Source: Pseudomonadota bacterium
GTDB lineage: Bacteria; Pseudomonadota; Gammaproteobacteria; Pseudomonadales; Azotimanducaceae
Length of the DNA: 50,197 nucleotides
Direction: 5' to 3'
Assembly: GCA_022571415.1 (NCBI GenBank)
Contig: JACZXW010000007.1
Span: 1 to 50,197 of the forward strand
The notes below the pieces were generated by a model. That model was not told the origin of the DNA. It did not search any database and saw nothing but the letters and a program-made list of their open reading frames with translations. Shown here piece by piece: positions 1-8,578 of this stretch. A program made the position numbers and the translations under genes. Numbering within the stretch: the stretch's first letter is position 1; every line of letters begins with the position of its first letter.

Positions 1-242
1 ACTGTTAACCGCTCCTGCCGGATTTGAGCGTGGTATATGAACGCTCAATTTGCTTATATCATGCAACCAGCCTTTAATTGTTCCATCGCCCATGGACCTG
101 GATCCGAGACTTCGATCCATTCACCTGGCGCCAAGACGGCAACCATGGTCAATCAGGATCTGATCGTGGATGACACAGGGCTGATCACACCAGTCAGCCT
201 CCTATTGTAAGACTCTCGACCACTGAAGAGGTACGCAATTAG
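1..242. other. Leftmost stretch, no clear gene
   Basis: No gene can be supported here. Positions 2-40 read as a short open tail ending in TGA (last residues PAGFERGI) that could be the 3' end of a gene starting outside the window. A 57-codon frame from 37 to 210 on the plus strand and a 33-codon frame on the minus strand have no recognisable content. The last bases before 243 carry the start region of the DUF6489 gene, with GAAGAGG about 10 bases upstream of its ATG. Confidence 0.4.
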
Positions 243-506
243 ATGAAAATAACGATCGATGTGGATATCACACCAGAAGAACTCAGAAGCTTCCTCGGCT
301 TGCCCAATGTAGAAAAGCTGCAAGAACTAATGCTCAGCCGCGCACAGGAGTACCTGAAAGGCGCGGGCAAATCACAATATGCCGACATGGTCTCAGGCGC
401 CATGCAACCCCTGTTTGCCTACCAGAACTGGGTTCAACGCATGCTGACCGGGGTCGACACCACGCCTGCCGATAAAAATAAGAAAGGGGATGCATCCAGT
501 GAGTAA
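243..506 (+). CDS. DUF6489 family small protein
   Basis: An 87-residue soluble, acidic protein beginning MKITIDVDITPEELRSFLGL. The pattern of a short beta strand, 'TPEE', 'FLGLPNV' and a helical segment is what I know as the DUF6489 family of small proteobacterial proteins; no biochemical function is established. No signal peptide or membrane segment is visible. The ATG follows a GAAGAGG-like ribosome site. Its stop (504-506) overlaps the GTG start of the next gene at 499, so the two are probably translationally coupled. That pairing suggests a role linked to the downstream dehydrogenase, but this is inference from position only. Confidence 0.75.
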   Translation: MKITIDVDITPEELRSFLGLPNVEKLQELMLSRAQEYLKGAGKSQYADMVSGAMQPLFAYQNWVQRMLTGVDTTPADKNKKGDASSE

Positions 507-1269
507 AGGCACTGTACTTGTCACTGGCGCATCGTCAGGAATAGGCGCAGCCCTGGCAAAACAGTTCGCCAAAAACGACTATGACCTTGTTATCACAGCC
601 AGGAGAGAAAAGAATCTGCAGGAACTTAAAGATTCTCTCGACTCGGGTATCAATGTCGAGATCGTCAAATGTGACCTCACAAATCCCAGCGGCGCCGACG
701 AACTGATAAAAGCTATCGAGACCAGCCGTATTGACATCGACATTCTCATTAACAACGCGGGAATTGCAGTCACCGGCAAGTTTGACGAACTCGATCAAAA
801 AGACATTGATGACCTGCTTTTCCTCAACATCCTGGCACTCACCCGTCTGACCCGGCACTATTTAACGACGATGGTACAAAGGGGCAGTGGCCGCATTATG
901 AACGTTGCCTCCGTTGCAGCGTTCCAGCCGGTTCCTTCAATGAACGTGTACGCAGCCAGTAAGGCCTATGTATTGTCTCTGACTGAATCTCTATCCGAAG
1001 AACTCCGGGGAACGGGTGTTTCCGTGTCTGCTCTCTGCCCGGGATTGACTCGAACAAAGATGGTTGACTCCCTTGGTGTGCAGAATTCTCCCCCGTTTCT
1101 AGTGTCCTCGGCAGAGGACGTGGCAAAAGAGGGATATGACGCCCTGATGGCAAGGGAAGTCATCCGCATTCCCGGACTTGCCAACCAGGCCGCTGTTACC
1201 TGGGCACAACACCAGCCACGATGGCTGATTCGTGGTCTTGGAGGCCTGTTTTCCCGGCTAAAACCCTAG
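499..1269 (+). CDS. Short-chain dehydrogenase/reductase (SDR)
   Basis: A classical SDR of about 256 residues, predicted to be a cytoplasmic NAD(P)-dependent oxidoreductase; its substrate cannot be read from the sequence. Visible are the Rossmann motif TGASSGIG at residues 9-16, the NNAG motif, catalytic Ser138 and the Y151-x3-K155 pair (YAASK). The GTG at 499 is preferred over the ATG at 490. It gives the usual short N-terminus before the first strand, and GAAAGGGG lies 9 bases upstream at the right spacing. The gene overlaps the DUF6489 gene by 8 bases. The overall type resembles the DltE/YqjQ group of SDRs (COG0300), which act on lipid-like or small carbonyl substrates. Confidence 0.9.
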   Translation: MSKGTVLVTGASSGIGAALAKQFAKNDYDLVITARREKNLQELKDSLDSGINVEIVKCDLTNPSGADELIKAIETSRIDIDILINNAGIAVTGKFDELDQKDIDDLLFLNILALTRLTRHYLTTMVQRGSGRIMNVASVAAFQPVPSMNVYAASKAYVLSLTESLSEELRGTGVSVSALCPGLTRTKMVDSLGVQNSPPFLVSSAEDVAKEGYDALMAREVIRIPGLANQAAVTWAQHQPRWLIRGLGGLFSRLKP

Positions 1270-1388
1270 ACCAGGGCTACCTGGCTGCCCCTTGATAAAG
1301 CGCAGAAATAGAGTTCATAATAGCCTTGCAATCTGGTCGGTAAAATCATTTACCCCAGGCTGACATCTTTTCGTAACCGGACCGTCTT

Positions 1389-2243
1389 ATGTTGAGATAT
1401 TTCTTGTTATCAATCTGCCTGCTCCTGTCTCCCCTGACTTTTGCCACCTGTAACGATGACGCAAACACCGCCAGACTGGAAAACCGAATTGAAGAATCGA
1501 TCGAGATTCTCCGGGTGTGCCTCAATGAGGAGTTGAGCAAGGTTGCGCGAACCTATCTGCTGATGGGTTTAGCGCAATATGAGCAAGGCAAGCATCGCAA
1601 CGCCATCCAGGATTACACCAGAGCCATAGAAACTGCGCCAGACTATGTTACTGCTTACGTAAATCGAGGTTTAAGCCACTCGATGAAAGGAAGTTACAAA
1701 CAGGCCCTTGCGGATTTTGACAAGGCCCTGCAGCTGGATCCTGAATATATGCAGGCTTATTACTTCCGCGCTTTCGCACATGAAAAGAAACGGAAATTCG
1801 ATCTCGCCATCAAGGATTACAACCGTGCTCTACTTCATGTCGATGAAACATCAGAACTTGCCACGATCTACCACCACCGCGGATTAGCCTACCGGGGGAA
1901 AGGGGACAATGAACTTGCCATTGCGGACTACAAACAGGCTCTGCAGATTAATCCCGAATACACCAACGCCTATTTCTCGAGAGGCTTGCTCTTGCAAAAG
2001 GACAAGCAAGGCGAAGCCGCAATCGCCGATTACTCACGAGCGATTGAACTCCAGCCAGACCATGCCCAGGCCCTGTACAATCGAGGACTTCTGTACCGCA
2101 AAGCCGGTTCGGACCACCTGGCAATTCGCGACTACAACAAAGCCATAGAGATCAAACCACGCTACACGCGCGCTCATGTTAATCGCAGCTATGCTTACCT
2201 GATTCCATTGTTGCCGCTACTTTTTGTCCTGGCGTTGGGTTAA
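1389..2243 (+). CDS. Exported tetratricopeptide-repeat protein
   Basis: A 284-residue protein with an N-terminal signal peptide (hydrophobic core about residues 3-17, probable cleavage after FA before TCND) followed by roughly six TPR units. Repeats of the type 'A..DY..AIE..P....AY..RGL' run from about residue 50 to 265. TPRs form helical superhelices that bind partner proteins, so a periplasmic scaffold role is likely, but the partner is unknown. The C-terminus is odd. It ends in a short hydrophobic run (IPLLPLLFVLALG), which could be a weak membrane tail or a truncated end. It has its own 119-base upstream gap after the SDR gene and so may be transcribed separately. Confidence 0.8.
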   Translation: MLRYFLLSICLLLSPLTFATCNDDANTARLENRIEESIEILRVCLNEELSKVARTYLLMGLAQYEQGKHRNAIQDYTRAIETAPDYVTAYVNRGLSHSMKGSYKQALADFDKALQLDPEYMQAYYFRAFAHEKKRKFDLAIKDYNRALLHVDETSELATIYHHRGLAYRGKGDNELAIADYKQALQINPEYTNAYFSRGLLLQKDKQGEAAIADYSRAIELQPDHAQALYNRGLLYRKAGSDHLAIRDYNKAIEIKPRYTRAHVNRSYAYLIPLLPLLFVLALG

Positions 2244-2290
2244 CAATAGTTCGATTAAGCTGGCAAACTATCCCTGGAAGAGAATCGGTC

Positions 2291-3691
2291 ATGAAAGAGG
2301 CGATGGCTTTTCAAGGACTGGATGAGCAGATCGAGGACGTCAGATTGTTATCCCGCCGGGGTTTCCTCAGCAAGATGACAGCCGCTGCCGCTGCAACCGG
2401 TTTAATGCCCAACCTTGTCCAGGCGAAACAATCCGCAAAGCCAATCGCCGGTAAAGCCACTGCCCCGGACAACGACTCCTTTTGGAATCACGTGGCAGAT
2501 CAGTTCCTGATTCGCCCTGGTGTTTCCTACATGAATACGGGGACCCGGGGTCCATCACCACGCATCGTCTACCAGGCCCAGATTGACTCAATCCAGCAGG
2601 CGAATACTGATAGGCTCAGCTATGCCTCATATGTCTACAATGCTGAATTTAAAGACGCCGTGCGGGCAAAACTGTCTGATTTTGTTGGTTGTAAGTCCAG
2701 CGAAATCGCCCTCACCAACAATACTACCGAGGGGATGGTAGTCGGCACTTTTGGACCTGACCTGAAACCGGGTGATGAAATCATTTACGCCAATCATGAT
2801 CATTCAAGCGGCGGTCAACCCATTAACCTTCGCTGCGCCAGACAAGGGACAATCCCTGTTATGGTCGATCTTTCTTCCGCGAAATTTCACCCGCCAAAGG
2901 ATCCATCAGTCATCATTGACGCCTACGAGCAGGCCATTACGCGACGAACTAAAATGATCAGCCTGTGCCATGTCAACTACACGGATGGTTGTGTTCTGCC
3001 AATCAGGGAAATATGCGACCTTGCCCGGTCGAGGGGCATTCTCACACTTGTAGACGGGGCCCATCCGCCCGGTATGATGGACCTCGACATTTCCTCCCTC
3101 GGTTGCGATATGTACGCGGGGGCCTGCCACAAGTGGATGTTGGCCGGTCAACTGACAGGATTTTTTTATGTCAGGGAATCTATGCTGGATCGCATCTGGC
3201 CGAGCAACTATTCCGGTCCTGTCAAGGGTATGAACCTGTATGGCAAACCCCATAGTGAGCCCTACCTTGGCCGCTCGCGCACGGCACAAAAGTACGAGAT
3301 GCATGGCTCGACAAATTATTCACTGGGGATCACGATCAACGCCGCCCTGGATTTTCACAACCAGATTGGCCGGGAAGCCATCGAGTCCCGGGATCGTTAT
3401 CTCATGGAACGGGTTCGCAGTGGGCTGCAGAACATCCCGGGTGTCACCATCTTCTCCTCTGAAGATCCACGATTGTGCGCAGGTCTCATCTCTTTCAGGA
3501 TTGAGGGCGTGAAGCCGAAACTGCTGTCAGAGACGCTGTGGCAGCGGCATCGAATCTATATCCGACATGTGACTCATGACGAAATTAACTGGGATGCCAA
3601 CCGGGCATCCATGCACATTATGGTGACCACTAGACAGGCAGACGATCTTGTCGCCGCCGTAGAAGAAGTTGCAAAAGAACACAGCGTCTAG
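2291..3691 (+). CDS. Tat-exported class V aminotransferase-fold PLP enzyme
   Basis: A 466-residue protein of the aminotransferase class V / isopenicillin-N-epimerase-like fold. It has a twin-arginine signal near residues 20-47 (SRRGFL followed by an Ala-rich hydrophobic stretch), so it is predicted to be exported folded with its cofactor. The PLP-binding lysine is probably K281 in the segment AGACHKWML. Conserved blocks include TNNTTEGM (cofactor phosphate pocket) and the Asp-Gly-Ala-His segment DGAHPPG before the lysine. The reaction is unknown; relatives include cysteine desulfurases, epimerases and kynureninase-like enzymes. The gene is followed by a palindromic element and a convergent gene. 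Confidence 0.85.
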   Translation: MKEAMAFQGLDEQIEDVRLLSRRGFLSKMTAAAAATGLMPNLVQAKQSAKPIAGKATAPDNDSFWNHVADQFLIRPGVSYMNTGTRGPSPRIVYQAQIDSIQQANTDRLSYASYVYNAEFKDAVRAKLSDFVGCKSSEIALTNNTTEGMVVGTFGPDLKPGDEIIYANHDHSSGGQPINLRCARQGTIPVMVDLSSAKFHPPKDPSVIIDAYEQAITRRTKMISLCHVNYTDGCVLPIREICDLARSRGILTLVDGAHPPGMMDLDISSLGCDMYAGACHKWMLAGQLTGFFYVRESMLDRIWPSNYSGPVKGMNLYGKPHSEPYLGRSRTAQKYEMHGSTNYSLGITINAALDFHNQIGREAIESRDRYLMERVRSGLQNIPGVTIFSSEDPRLCAGLISFRIEGVKPKLLSETLWQRHRIYIRHVTHDEINWDANRASMHIMVTTRQADDLVAAVEEVAKEHSV

Positions 3692-3724
3692 CTTGTGATC
3701 TAGCTTACTTTCACCGCACGCCCC

Positions 3725-3863
3725 ATCACTTGTGCCCAGCTCAGGGGTCTTCCCTTCTCCAGGCAAACCATCCATGGTACGGATTGGCCATCGAGACGTC
3801 GGACCGCCCTTGCCAATCTAATAGCCTTACGAAGGAAAGACCCCTGAGCTGGGCACAAGTGAT
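3725..3863. repeat. 139-bp palindromic element (MITE-like or bidirectional hairpin)
   Basis: Two arms face each other: 3725-3751 and 3837-3863 are perfectly complementary over 27 bases. Beyond one mismatch the match continues for five more bases (arms 3725-3757 and 3831-3863). The 73-base centre holds a second inverted pair, GATTGGC at 3782-3788 and GCCAATC at 3812-3818, so the whole could fold as a nested hairpin. It sits between the convergent aminotransferase and DUF2723 genes and carries no plausible ORF. It may be a small non-autonomous mobile element or a two-way transcription stop. No clear target duplication was found. Confidence 0.7.
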
Positions 3864-3995
3864 TCTTCGCGAGATTTATGCGATGTGAAAATCTGTTTCA
3901 AATTGTATATTCGAACGAAACAATGATCTCTGATACCCAACACGGTGACCCGAATACTCTCAGAACAAAATAACAAGAACAGCTGTAACTGGATG

Positions 3996-5948
3996 CTAGT
4001 TCGATGAAGACAACTCATCGAGTAACTTCAGACCCGGATTATCTTTGCCTGGCATGATGGCCAGCCCTTTCTGCAGGTAGTGCAGGGCGAGCTCTTCATT
4101 TTTTTCGAGTGTGGCATCAGGGTTGGCCAGCAACAGCGCTATATAGTAATAGTAGGCGGCAATTTCATGGTCCGGGGTCTCAACGCCGAAAGAATCATCA
4201 AAGGCTAACGCCACTTCCACCAGAACATCGTCTGGCATGGGGTAATGTGGGTTGGCAATCAAAGTGGACAGGATAGCCAGCATACCGGGGAAGGTCTGCA
4301 TTACTGATTGAAACATCTCTGACGTTTTTGGTTCGACTTTTTTTGTGAATACATAGTGGGTGAGCTGGTTACCCAGGGCGATCAGCAGCTGATGAGAAAA
4401 ATACAGGGTATTCGGATCACGAAATTTCCCGACCCTGTAGTCACGCACAAGCGCCGAGACAAAATCTTCAATGCCCGGGATCAGTTCATAGCCGCTAAGA
4501 CCCGGTCCGTGCTTCAGGTACAATCCAAAATCCTGACCATCAGGCAGCCAGGGAATACCGACCGAGAACACGGGTGATAAATTCTGCACAAAGGATTTTT
4601 TCTCTGCTACCGTTTCCCCTGGTATCTTATCGCTAAAAAACAGGTTTTCCGCTTCATACAAGGTTACATCGGGGCGCAAGCCAACTACCTGGTTGAGGTA
4701 GGAAAGCGGACCGACCTGGGGATCGGAAGTCACGATCAGGTTTGATGAAGGCTCGAGACTCCGTAACAGAAAACCTGCGTAGTTGTGGGCGAGTCTGTCC
4801 CCGCTACGGTCATTTGACCACCAGTTCTCCAGAGACATGGCGAAGCCAAGCACTGTCACAATCAAAACCGGTATGACCTTGCCAAATGGCCTGTCCGAGA
4901 CCCACTGCAAGGCGGAACCAATCCACAGACTCATACAGACCCAGGCAACCAGGGGATAGGGTTTGAAAACAGCCTGGTGAATAAAATCAAACTCAAAGCC
5001 CAGCAAAAAGGTCAGCACCACCGTATTACCGAGAAAGATGACCAGTATTCCCGCATTGACCAGCCGTGCAACGGCCAACCCGCGGGCCAAACCGACAAGG
5101 GCAAGCAGGGCAAACCCATAGCCAAACTGCAGGAGTGACTGACCAGCCAGCCAGCCCACAAACTGAATTTTATCCAGCAGGTCGGCGTTGGCGGTCTGAT
5201 CAACTCCCTGATAGGCCTCGCGGCTGAAATAGGCGATGAATTCACCGACGCTGGTAACGGCGCCTGAATAGCTGAAAATCGGATCAGACTTTAGAAACAG
5301 TGATACATAAGGCACCAGTCCAAATACCAGCAACAGTAAACAGATCAGACTGTTGGCGGGCGATCGCAGTATCTTCACCAATTCTTCAGCGCGGGCCATA
5401 CACACGAGGGCGAGTCCTGGAGATGACAGCAGGACAAGAGGCCAGTGATTTGATATGCCAAGCCCGAAAACAAAACTCATCGTAAACAGGAGCCGTTTTT
5501 GCGGCCTGCTCGCAAAACATATGGCCAGGTAGATTTCCAGAGATAGCAGTAAGGTGTTGAGCGAATAAACCTCAACGATGATGGCCTGGGACCAAAAATC
5601 CCTGGACAAGCCCAGCAACAGGCAGGTGACTCCAGCGATGAACTGGCGGATGCCCAGCGCTTTCAGTACAAAATATACAAGGATGCAGGTGAGGGCGGCA
5701 AAAAGAGCACTCAGTGAATTTCCCAGAATCACAGGGTCGAGCGGCAGCCAAAACCAGGGAACACAAAGCAGAGTATACAAAGGATAGCCCGGCGGATGCG
5801 CAATGCCATTGAAGTGACAGACTTGCAGGAACAAGCCCGAGTCCTCGAAAGTGACCACCTTCGGCATGGTAAACCAGTAAGCCAGCAACAAACTTGCAGA
5901 AACCAGAAAACAAATCGTGGCGTCAACTTGTCGAGACGTCATAATCAC
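3996..5948 (-). CDS. DUF2723 / TMEM260-like membrane glycosyltransferase
   Basis: A 650-residue integral membrane protein with about ten or more transmembrane helices in the first 400 residues and a soluble C-terminal part. The N-terminal loop carries the family signature: acidic pair E35-D36 in 'FEDSGLF' followed by 'GIAHPPGYPLYTLL'. This marks DUF2723, the family of human TMEM260, a GT-C-type O-mannosyltransferase. Bacterial members are thought to transfer sugars from lipid carriers to exported acceptors, but donor and acceptor here are unknown. The C-terminal 250 residues show helical, TPR-like stretches. It stands alone on the minus strand at the border of the glycan locus and is intact, in contrast to several neighbours. 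Confidence 0.8.
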   Translation of the reverse strand: MIMTSRQVDATICFLVSASLLLAYWFTMPKVVTFEDSGLFLQVCHFNGIAHPPGYPLYTLLCVPWFWLPLDPVILGNSLSALFAALTCILVYFVLKALGIRQFIAGVTCLLLGLSRDFWSQAIIVEVYSLNTLLLSLEIYLAICFASRPQKRLLFTMSFVFGLGISNHWPLVLLSSPGLALVCMARAEELVKILRSPANSLICLLLLVFGLVPYVSLFLKSDPIFSYSGAVTSVGEFIAYFSREAYQGVDQTANADLLDKIQFVGWLAGQSLLQFGYGFALLALVGLARGLAVARLVNAGILVIFLGNTVVLTFLLGFEFDFIHQAVFKPYPLVAWVCMSLWIGSALQWVSDRPFGKVIPVLIVTVLGFAMSLENWWSNDRSGDRLAHNYAGFLLRSLEPSSNLIVTSDPQVGPLSYLNQVVGLRPDVTLYEAENLFFSDKIPGETVAEKKSFVQNLSPVFSVGIPWLPDGQDFGLYLKHGPGLSGYELIPGIEDFVSALVRDYRVGKFRDPNTLYFSHQLLIALGNQLTHYVFTKKVEPKTSEMFQSVMQTFPGMLAILSTLIANPHYPMPDDVLVEVALAFDDSFGVETPDHEIAAYYYYIALLLANPDATLEKNEELALHYLQKGLAIMPGKDNPGLKLLDELSSSN

Positions 5949-6086
5949 CCACTAACGGAACGAGTTTAAGGGACGCTGAACAGGTCAGAGGTCCAGTATT
6001 ATATCGGGCTTGCCAGGCGATAAGCTTCCCGGACGGATAGATTGACACGATAAACGGCGATTATCACCTGTCCGCCTTGTTTACAA

Positions 6087-6092
6087 TATAAT
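6087..6092 (+). promoter_or_regulatory. Candidate -10 box upstream of rfbF
   Basis: A perfect TATAAT lies about 50 bases before the rfbF start. No convincing -35 hexamer is found at 16-18 bases; a TTGACA at 6052-6057 is too far away (29 bases). If transcription starts just downstream, the in-frame ATG at 6091 would be untranscribed, which favours the GTG at 6142 as the rfbF start. Confidence 0.3.
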
Positions 6093-6141
6093 GTTCGCCT
6101 CACCTTTTAGACCGGCATGGGTTAATCCTGATGGACTACAA

Positions 6142-6911
6142 GTGAAAGCAGTAATATTGGCTGGCGGTCGCGGGTCGAGGCTGGCAGAAGAAACAGAGGT
6201 CCGCCCGAAGCCTATGGTAACCATCGACGGCATCCCTATCCTGTGGCACATCATGAAAATTTTCAGCGCCCACGGGGTGAACGAGTTCGTGATCTGCCTT
6301 GGTTACAAGGGTTATATCATCAAGGAATACTTTGCGAACTATTTCCTGCATAACTCTAATGTGACCTTCGATCTGAAAGCCAATAAAATGCAGGTACACG
6401 AGAACGAAGCTGAACCCTGGAAAGTAACGCTGATCGATACCGGCGAGGATTCTCAGACCGGGGGTAGATTGCTGCGTGTAAAGAAGTACCTTGATGGTGA
6501 TGAGGCATTTTGTTTCACCTATGGTGATGGTGTGGGTGACGTGGATATCAGCGCTCTCGTGATTTTCCATAAGGCCCACGGCAAGCTGGCAACCGTCACT
6601 GCTGTACGCCCACCGGGTCGGTTTGGCACCATCTCCCTGGACGGCGACACCGTCAGCGAATTCCGAGAGAAACGGGTGGGACCGGGAAGCTATATCAATG
6701 GAGGGTTTTTCATCCTGTCCAACAAGATTTTCGACTATATAGAAAATGACGCGACAATCTGGGAGGACAAGCCCCTCCGCACACTTTCCTCTGAAGGTAA
6801 TCTCGTCGCCTTCGCCATGAAGGCTACTGGCAACCGATGGATACCATCCGGGAAAGACAACTTCTCGAAGAGTACTGGCAACCCGGCGAAGCGCCGTGGA
6901 AGGTATGGTAA
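6142..6911 (+). pseudogene. rfbF: Glucose-1-phosphate cytidylyltransferase, frameshifted
   Basis: The product would make CDP-glucose from CTP and glucose-1-phosphate, the first step to CDP-linked dideoxyhexoses of O-antigens. The frame opens with the nucleotidyltransferase motif VKAVILAGGRGSR and stays full-family through 'KPMV', 'TYGDGVGD' and 'INGGFF'. Near 6822-6823 (…ATGAAGGCTACTGG…) one base, probably a G, is missing. In the +1 frame the expected ending resumes at once ([19 protein letters not shown], then GEAPWKVW) and stops at 6909-6911. Without the shift the frame runs to 7083 with unrelated residues, so the C-terminal substrate-site segment is lost. The GTG at 6142 matches the usual family N-terminus. 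The missing base could be a sequencing error, but the next gene is broken too. Confidence 0.85.
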
Positions 6912-7322
6912 CTCCCGGTTACTGGTCCGGGAAAAATGTCCTGGTCACAGGACATACCGGTTTCAAAGGAACCTGGCTGTGTCACTGGCTCAGCCAGATG
7001 AGTGCAGACTTCGTTGGGTATGCCCTGGCTCCGATGACACCCAGCTCCATGTTCGAAACCATCACGCTTGTGGATCGGGATGAATCCATCATCGCCGATA
7101 TCAATGACCGGGAGAAGCTGGAACAGGTAATCTCCAGGGTGAAACCGGATGTGATATTCCACCTGGCCGCCCAGGCACTGGTTCGCGCAAGTTACGGCAA
7201 CCCCATGGAAACGTTCGAGACCAACGTGATGGGCACGGCAAATCTCCTGCAGGCTTTATGTTCCCTCGAACACCATTGCGATGTCGTGATCGTTACCAGC
7301 GATAAATGCTATCTCAATAAGG
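6905..7322 (+). pseudogene. rfbG: CDP-glucose 4,6-dehydratase, 3'-truncated
   Basis: The N-terminal ~135 residues of an extended SDR dehydratase are present: NAD motif VTGHTGFKGTWL, 'DINDREKL', 'FHLAAQALVR' and 'VTSDKCY'. The enzyme would convert CDP-glucose to CDP-4-keto-6-deoxyglucose, using the RfbF product. Homology ends right after 'SDKCYLNKE'. The catalytic YxxxK region and the rest (over half of the usual ~360 residues) are absent, and the frame continues to 7444 with unrelated sequence that is antisense to another gene fragment. The ATG at 6905 overlaps the rfbF stop, with GGAAGG just upstream, so the pair was once a coupled operon. Confidence 0.85.
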
Positions 7323-7575
7323 AAAGGAGTTGTGCGATTGGCATACTGCCAATGACATCGTGCACCTTTACGCCCCCCTGGAGTCCGGGCCAATACATTA
7401 ATCGCTGCCAATCTCCCGCTGCGGCAATAAAATCCCTCAGATAGGGATAGAGTAACTGTAGATTGTCATGTTGACTCAACAAAAACGAAGGCTGCCAGCC
7501 TAAAATCCCCCACCAGATAAGCGGAACAACGAGGACAAGGGAAAGTAATAATATGCCACCAGGCTTTTCTCGCAA
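7318..7575 (-). pseudogene. 5' fragment of a membrane glycosyltransferase gene, inverted
   Basis: Read on the minus strand, this gives about 85 residues: one transmembrane helix ('LIWWGILGW'), then 'QHDNL', 'AAGDW', 'YWP', 'GGVKVHDVIGSMPIAQLL'. The same order of motifs, with roughly half the residues identical, occurs at the N-terminus of the 1267-residue protein encoded at 8579-12382. This is therefore the 5' end of a paralogue. The probable TTG start at 7575 keeps a ribosome site (GGGGAG) just upstream. The frame stops at about 7309, directly where the plus-strand rfbG homology also ends. Two broken genes thus meet head-on at one junction near 7318-7328, the mark of a deletion or inversion. 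Confidence 0.8.
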
Positions 7576-7949
7576 CTAACAACTCCCCGGCTTTTGGACT
7601 ATGTCCATCTGAAAATTGTGTAAGTGCAAATAGTTCGATAACAAATAAAGCCAAGTGAACTTTTCCATAGATATCCGAGCTTTTTTATGTAGTACAATTA
7701 CATGAATTATACGGGAACTCTTATAAACAACCATACGATCGATATTTGAAACAGGTGAATTGCCAGTTCTTGTCTAGATTTAGATATCGAGTCGGTTATT
7801 TAAGAAGAGAACTTCCAGCATACCTGTTCGACTATCACTGGTCTGTTCAAGGACCTGTAAGACTATCGATAAAAAATTCTGTTTATTGACAATTGTTCCA
7901 TCGATTCGGCACAGGCGTTGCTAAGAGAACTCCCACTCTCAAAAAATCA
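7576..7949. other. AT-rich non-coding stretch
   Basis: No gene was recognised in about 370 bases. The middle part (roughly 7610-7900) is clearly richer in A and T than its surroundings and has stop codons in all frames. It separates the inverted gene fragment from the gtrB-like remnant and may be leftover intergenic or deeply decayed sequence. Confidence 0.4.
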
Positions 7950-8143
7950 GGTCGAAATGGCAGAACTGCGGTTCAACTACGGTATTGGCAGGTACTATCA
8001 GCCAGATCATTGAGGCGGCCAGTTTGCTGATGATTCTCGGTCTAGTCGGCGAATACATTGGCATCGTCGACGCCCGCATTCTTAACAGACCGCTGGTCTT
8101 TGAAAAAGAAAGAATTGATTTTCCAGCAGAAAGTGAAAAGTAA
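7950..8143 (+). pseudogene. 3' remnant of a GtrB-like glycosyltransferase gene
   Basis: In one plus-strand frame the last ~60 codons before the TAA at 8141-8143 read as a transmembrane helix followed by 'GLVGEYIGIVDARILNRPLV', then a polar tail. The 'GEYIG…RPL' ending is typical of polyprenyl-phosphate glycosyltransferases of the GtrB/DPM1 type (GT2). The GT-A catalytic domain of about 230 residues is missing. The frame is interrupted by a stop shortly upstream and no start is visible. The intact gtrA-like gene begins 24 bases downstream. GtrB and GtrA normally make and flip the lipid-linked sugar together, which supports the call. Confidence 0.7.
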
Positions 8144-8167
8144 ATCAACAAAACAACGGAATAAAAT

Positions 8168-8578
8168 TTGATGCTGCCAAAGGCGATTGCCAGGCATTGG
8201 ACCCTTATCAGGTATCTCATCGCTGGCGGTTACAACACCGTTTTCGGCTTCGCTGTTTTTACTGGCTTGTTTATCCTTCTCGAATCAGATCTGCATTATC
8301 TGGGCATTGCCATCATTACGCAGATTATTAGTATTACTAATTCCTATATCGTTTACAGAGTTTTTGTCTTCAAATCCCGCGGTAAGATCATCAACGAGTA
8401 CTTCCGAATTTATATCGTTTATGGCATCTCTTTTATACTGGGTATCGCGCTGCTGACGTTACTGGTGGAATTCGCAGGCCTGCATCCTGTCCTGGCGCAG
8501 TTCTTCGTCATCATTATTACTGTCATTGTCAGCTACATCGGCAACCGTCGATTCACCTTTAATCAAAGGTACCTTTAA
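8168..8578 (+). CDS. GtrA-family membrane protein (putative lipid-linked sugar flippase)
   Basis: A 136-residue protein with four transmembrane helices, of the GtrA family (PF04138 type). Recognisable are the N-terminal 'RYLIAGGYNTVFGF', the mid 'NSYIVYRVFVFKS' and the C-terminal 'SYIGNRRFTFN'. GtrA proteins are believed to move undecaprenyl-phosphate-linked sugars across the inner membrane for O-antigen or teichoic-acid glycosylation. The gene lies between a gtrB-like remnant and the large membrane protein gene. Its TAA (8576-8578) is followed immediately by the GTG of the next gene. With its GtrB partner broken it may now depend on a GtrB encoded elsewhere, or be without function. Confidence 0.88.
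   Translation: MMLPKAIARHWTLIRYLIAGGYNTVFGFAVFTGLFILLESDLHYLGIAIITQIISITNSYIVYRVFVFKSRGKIINEYFRIYIVYGISFILGIALLTLLVEFAGLHPVLAQFFVIIITVIVSYIGNRRFTFNQRYL

Noticed and set aside
6052-6080. TTGACA as a sigma-70 promoter for rfbF
   Set aside because: No -10-like hexamer lies 16-18 bases downstream. The TATAAT at 6087 is too far from it.
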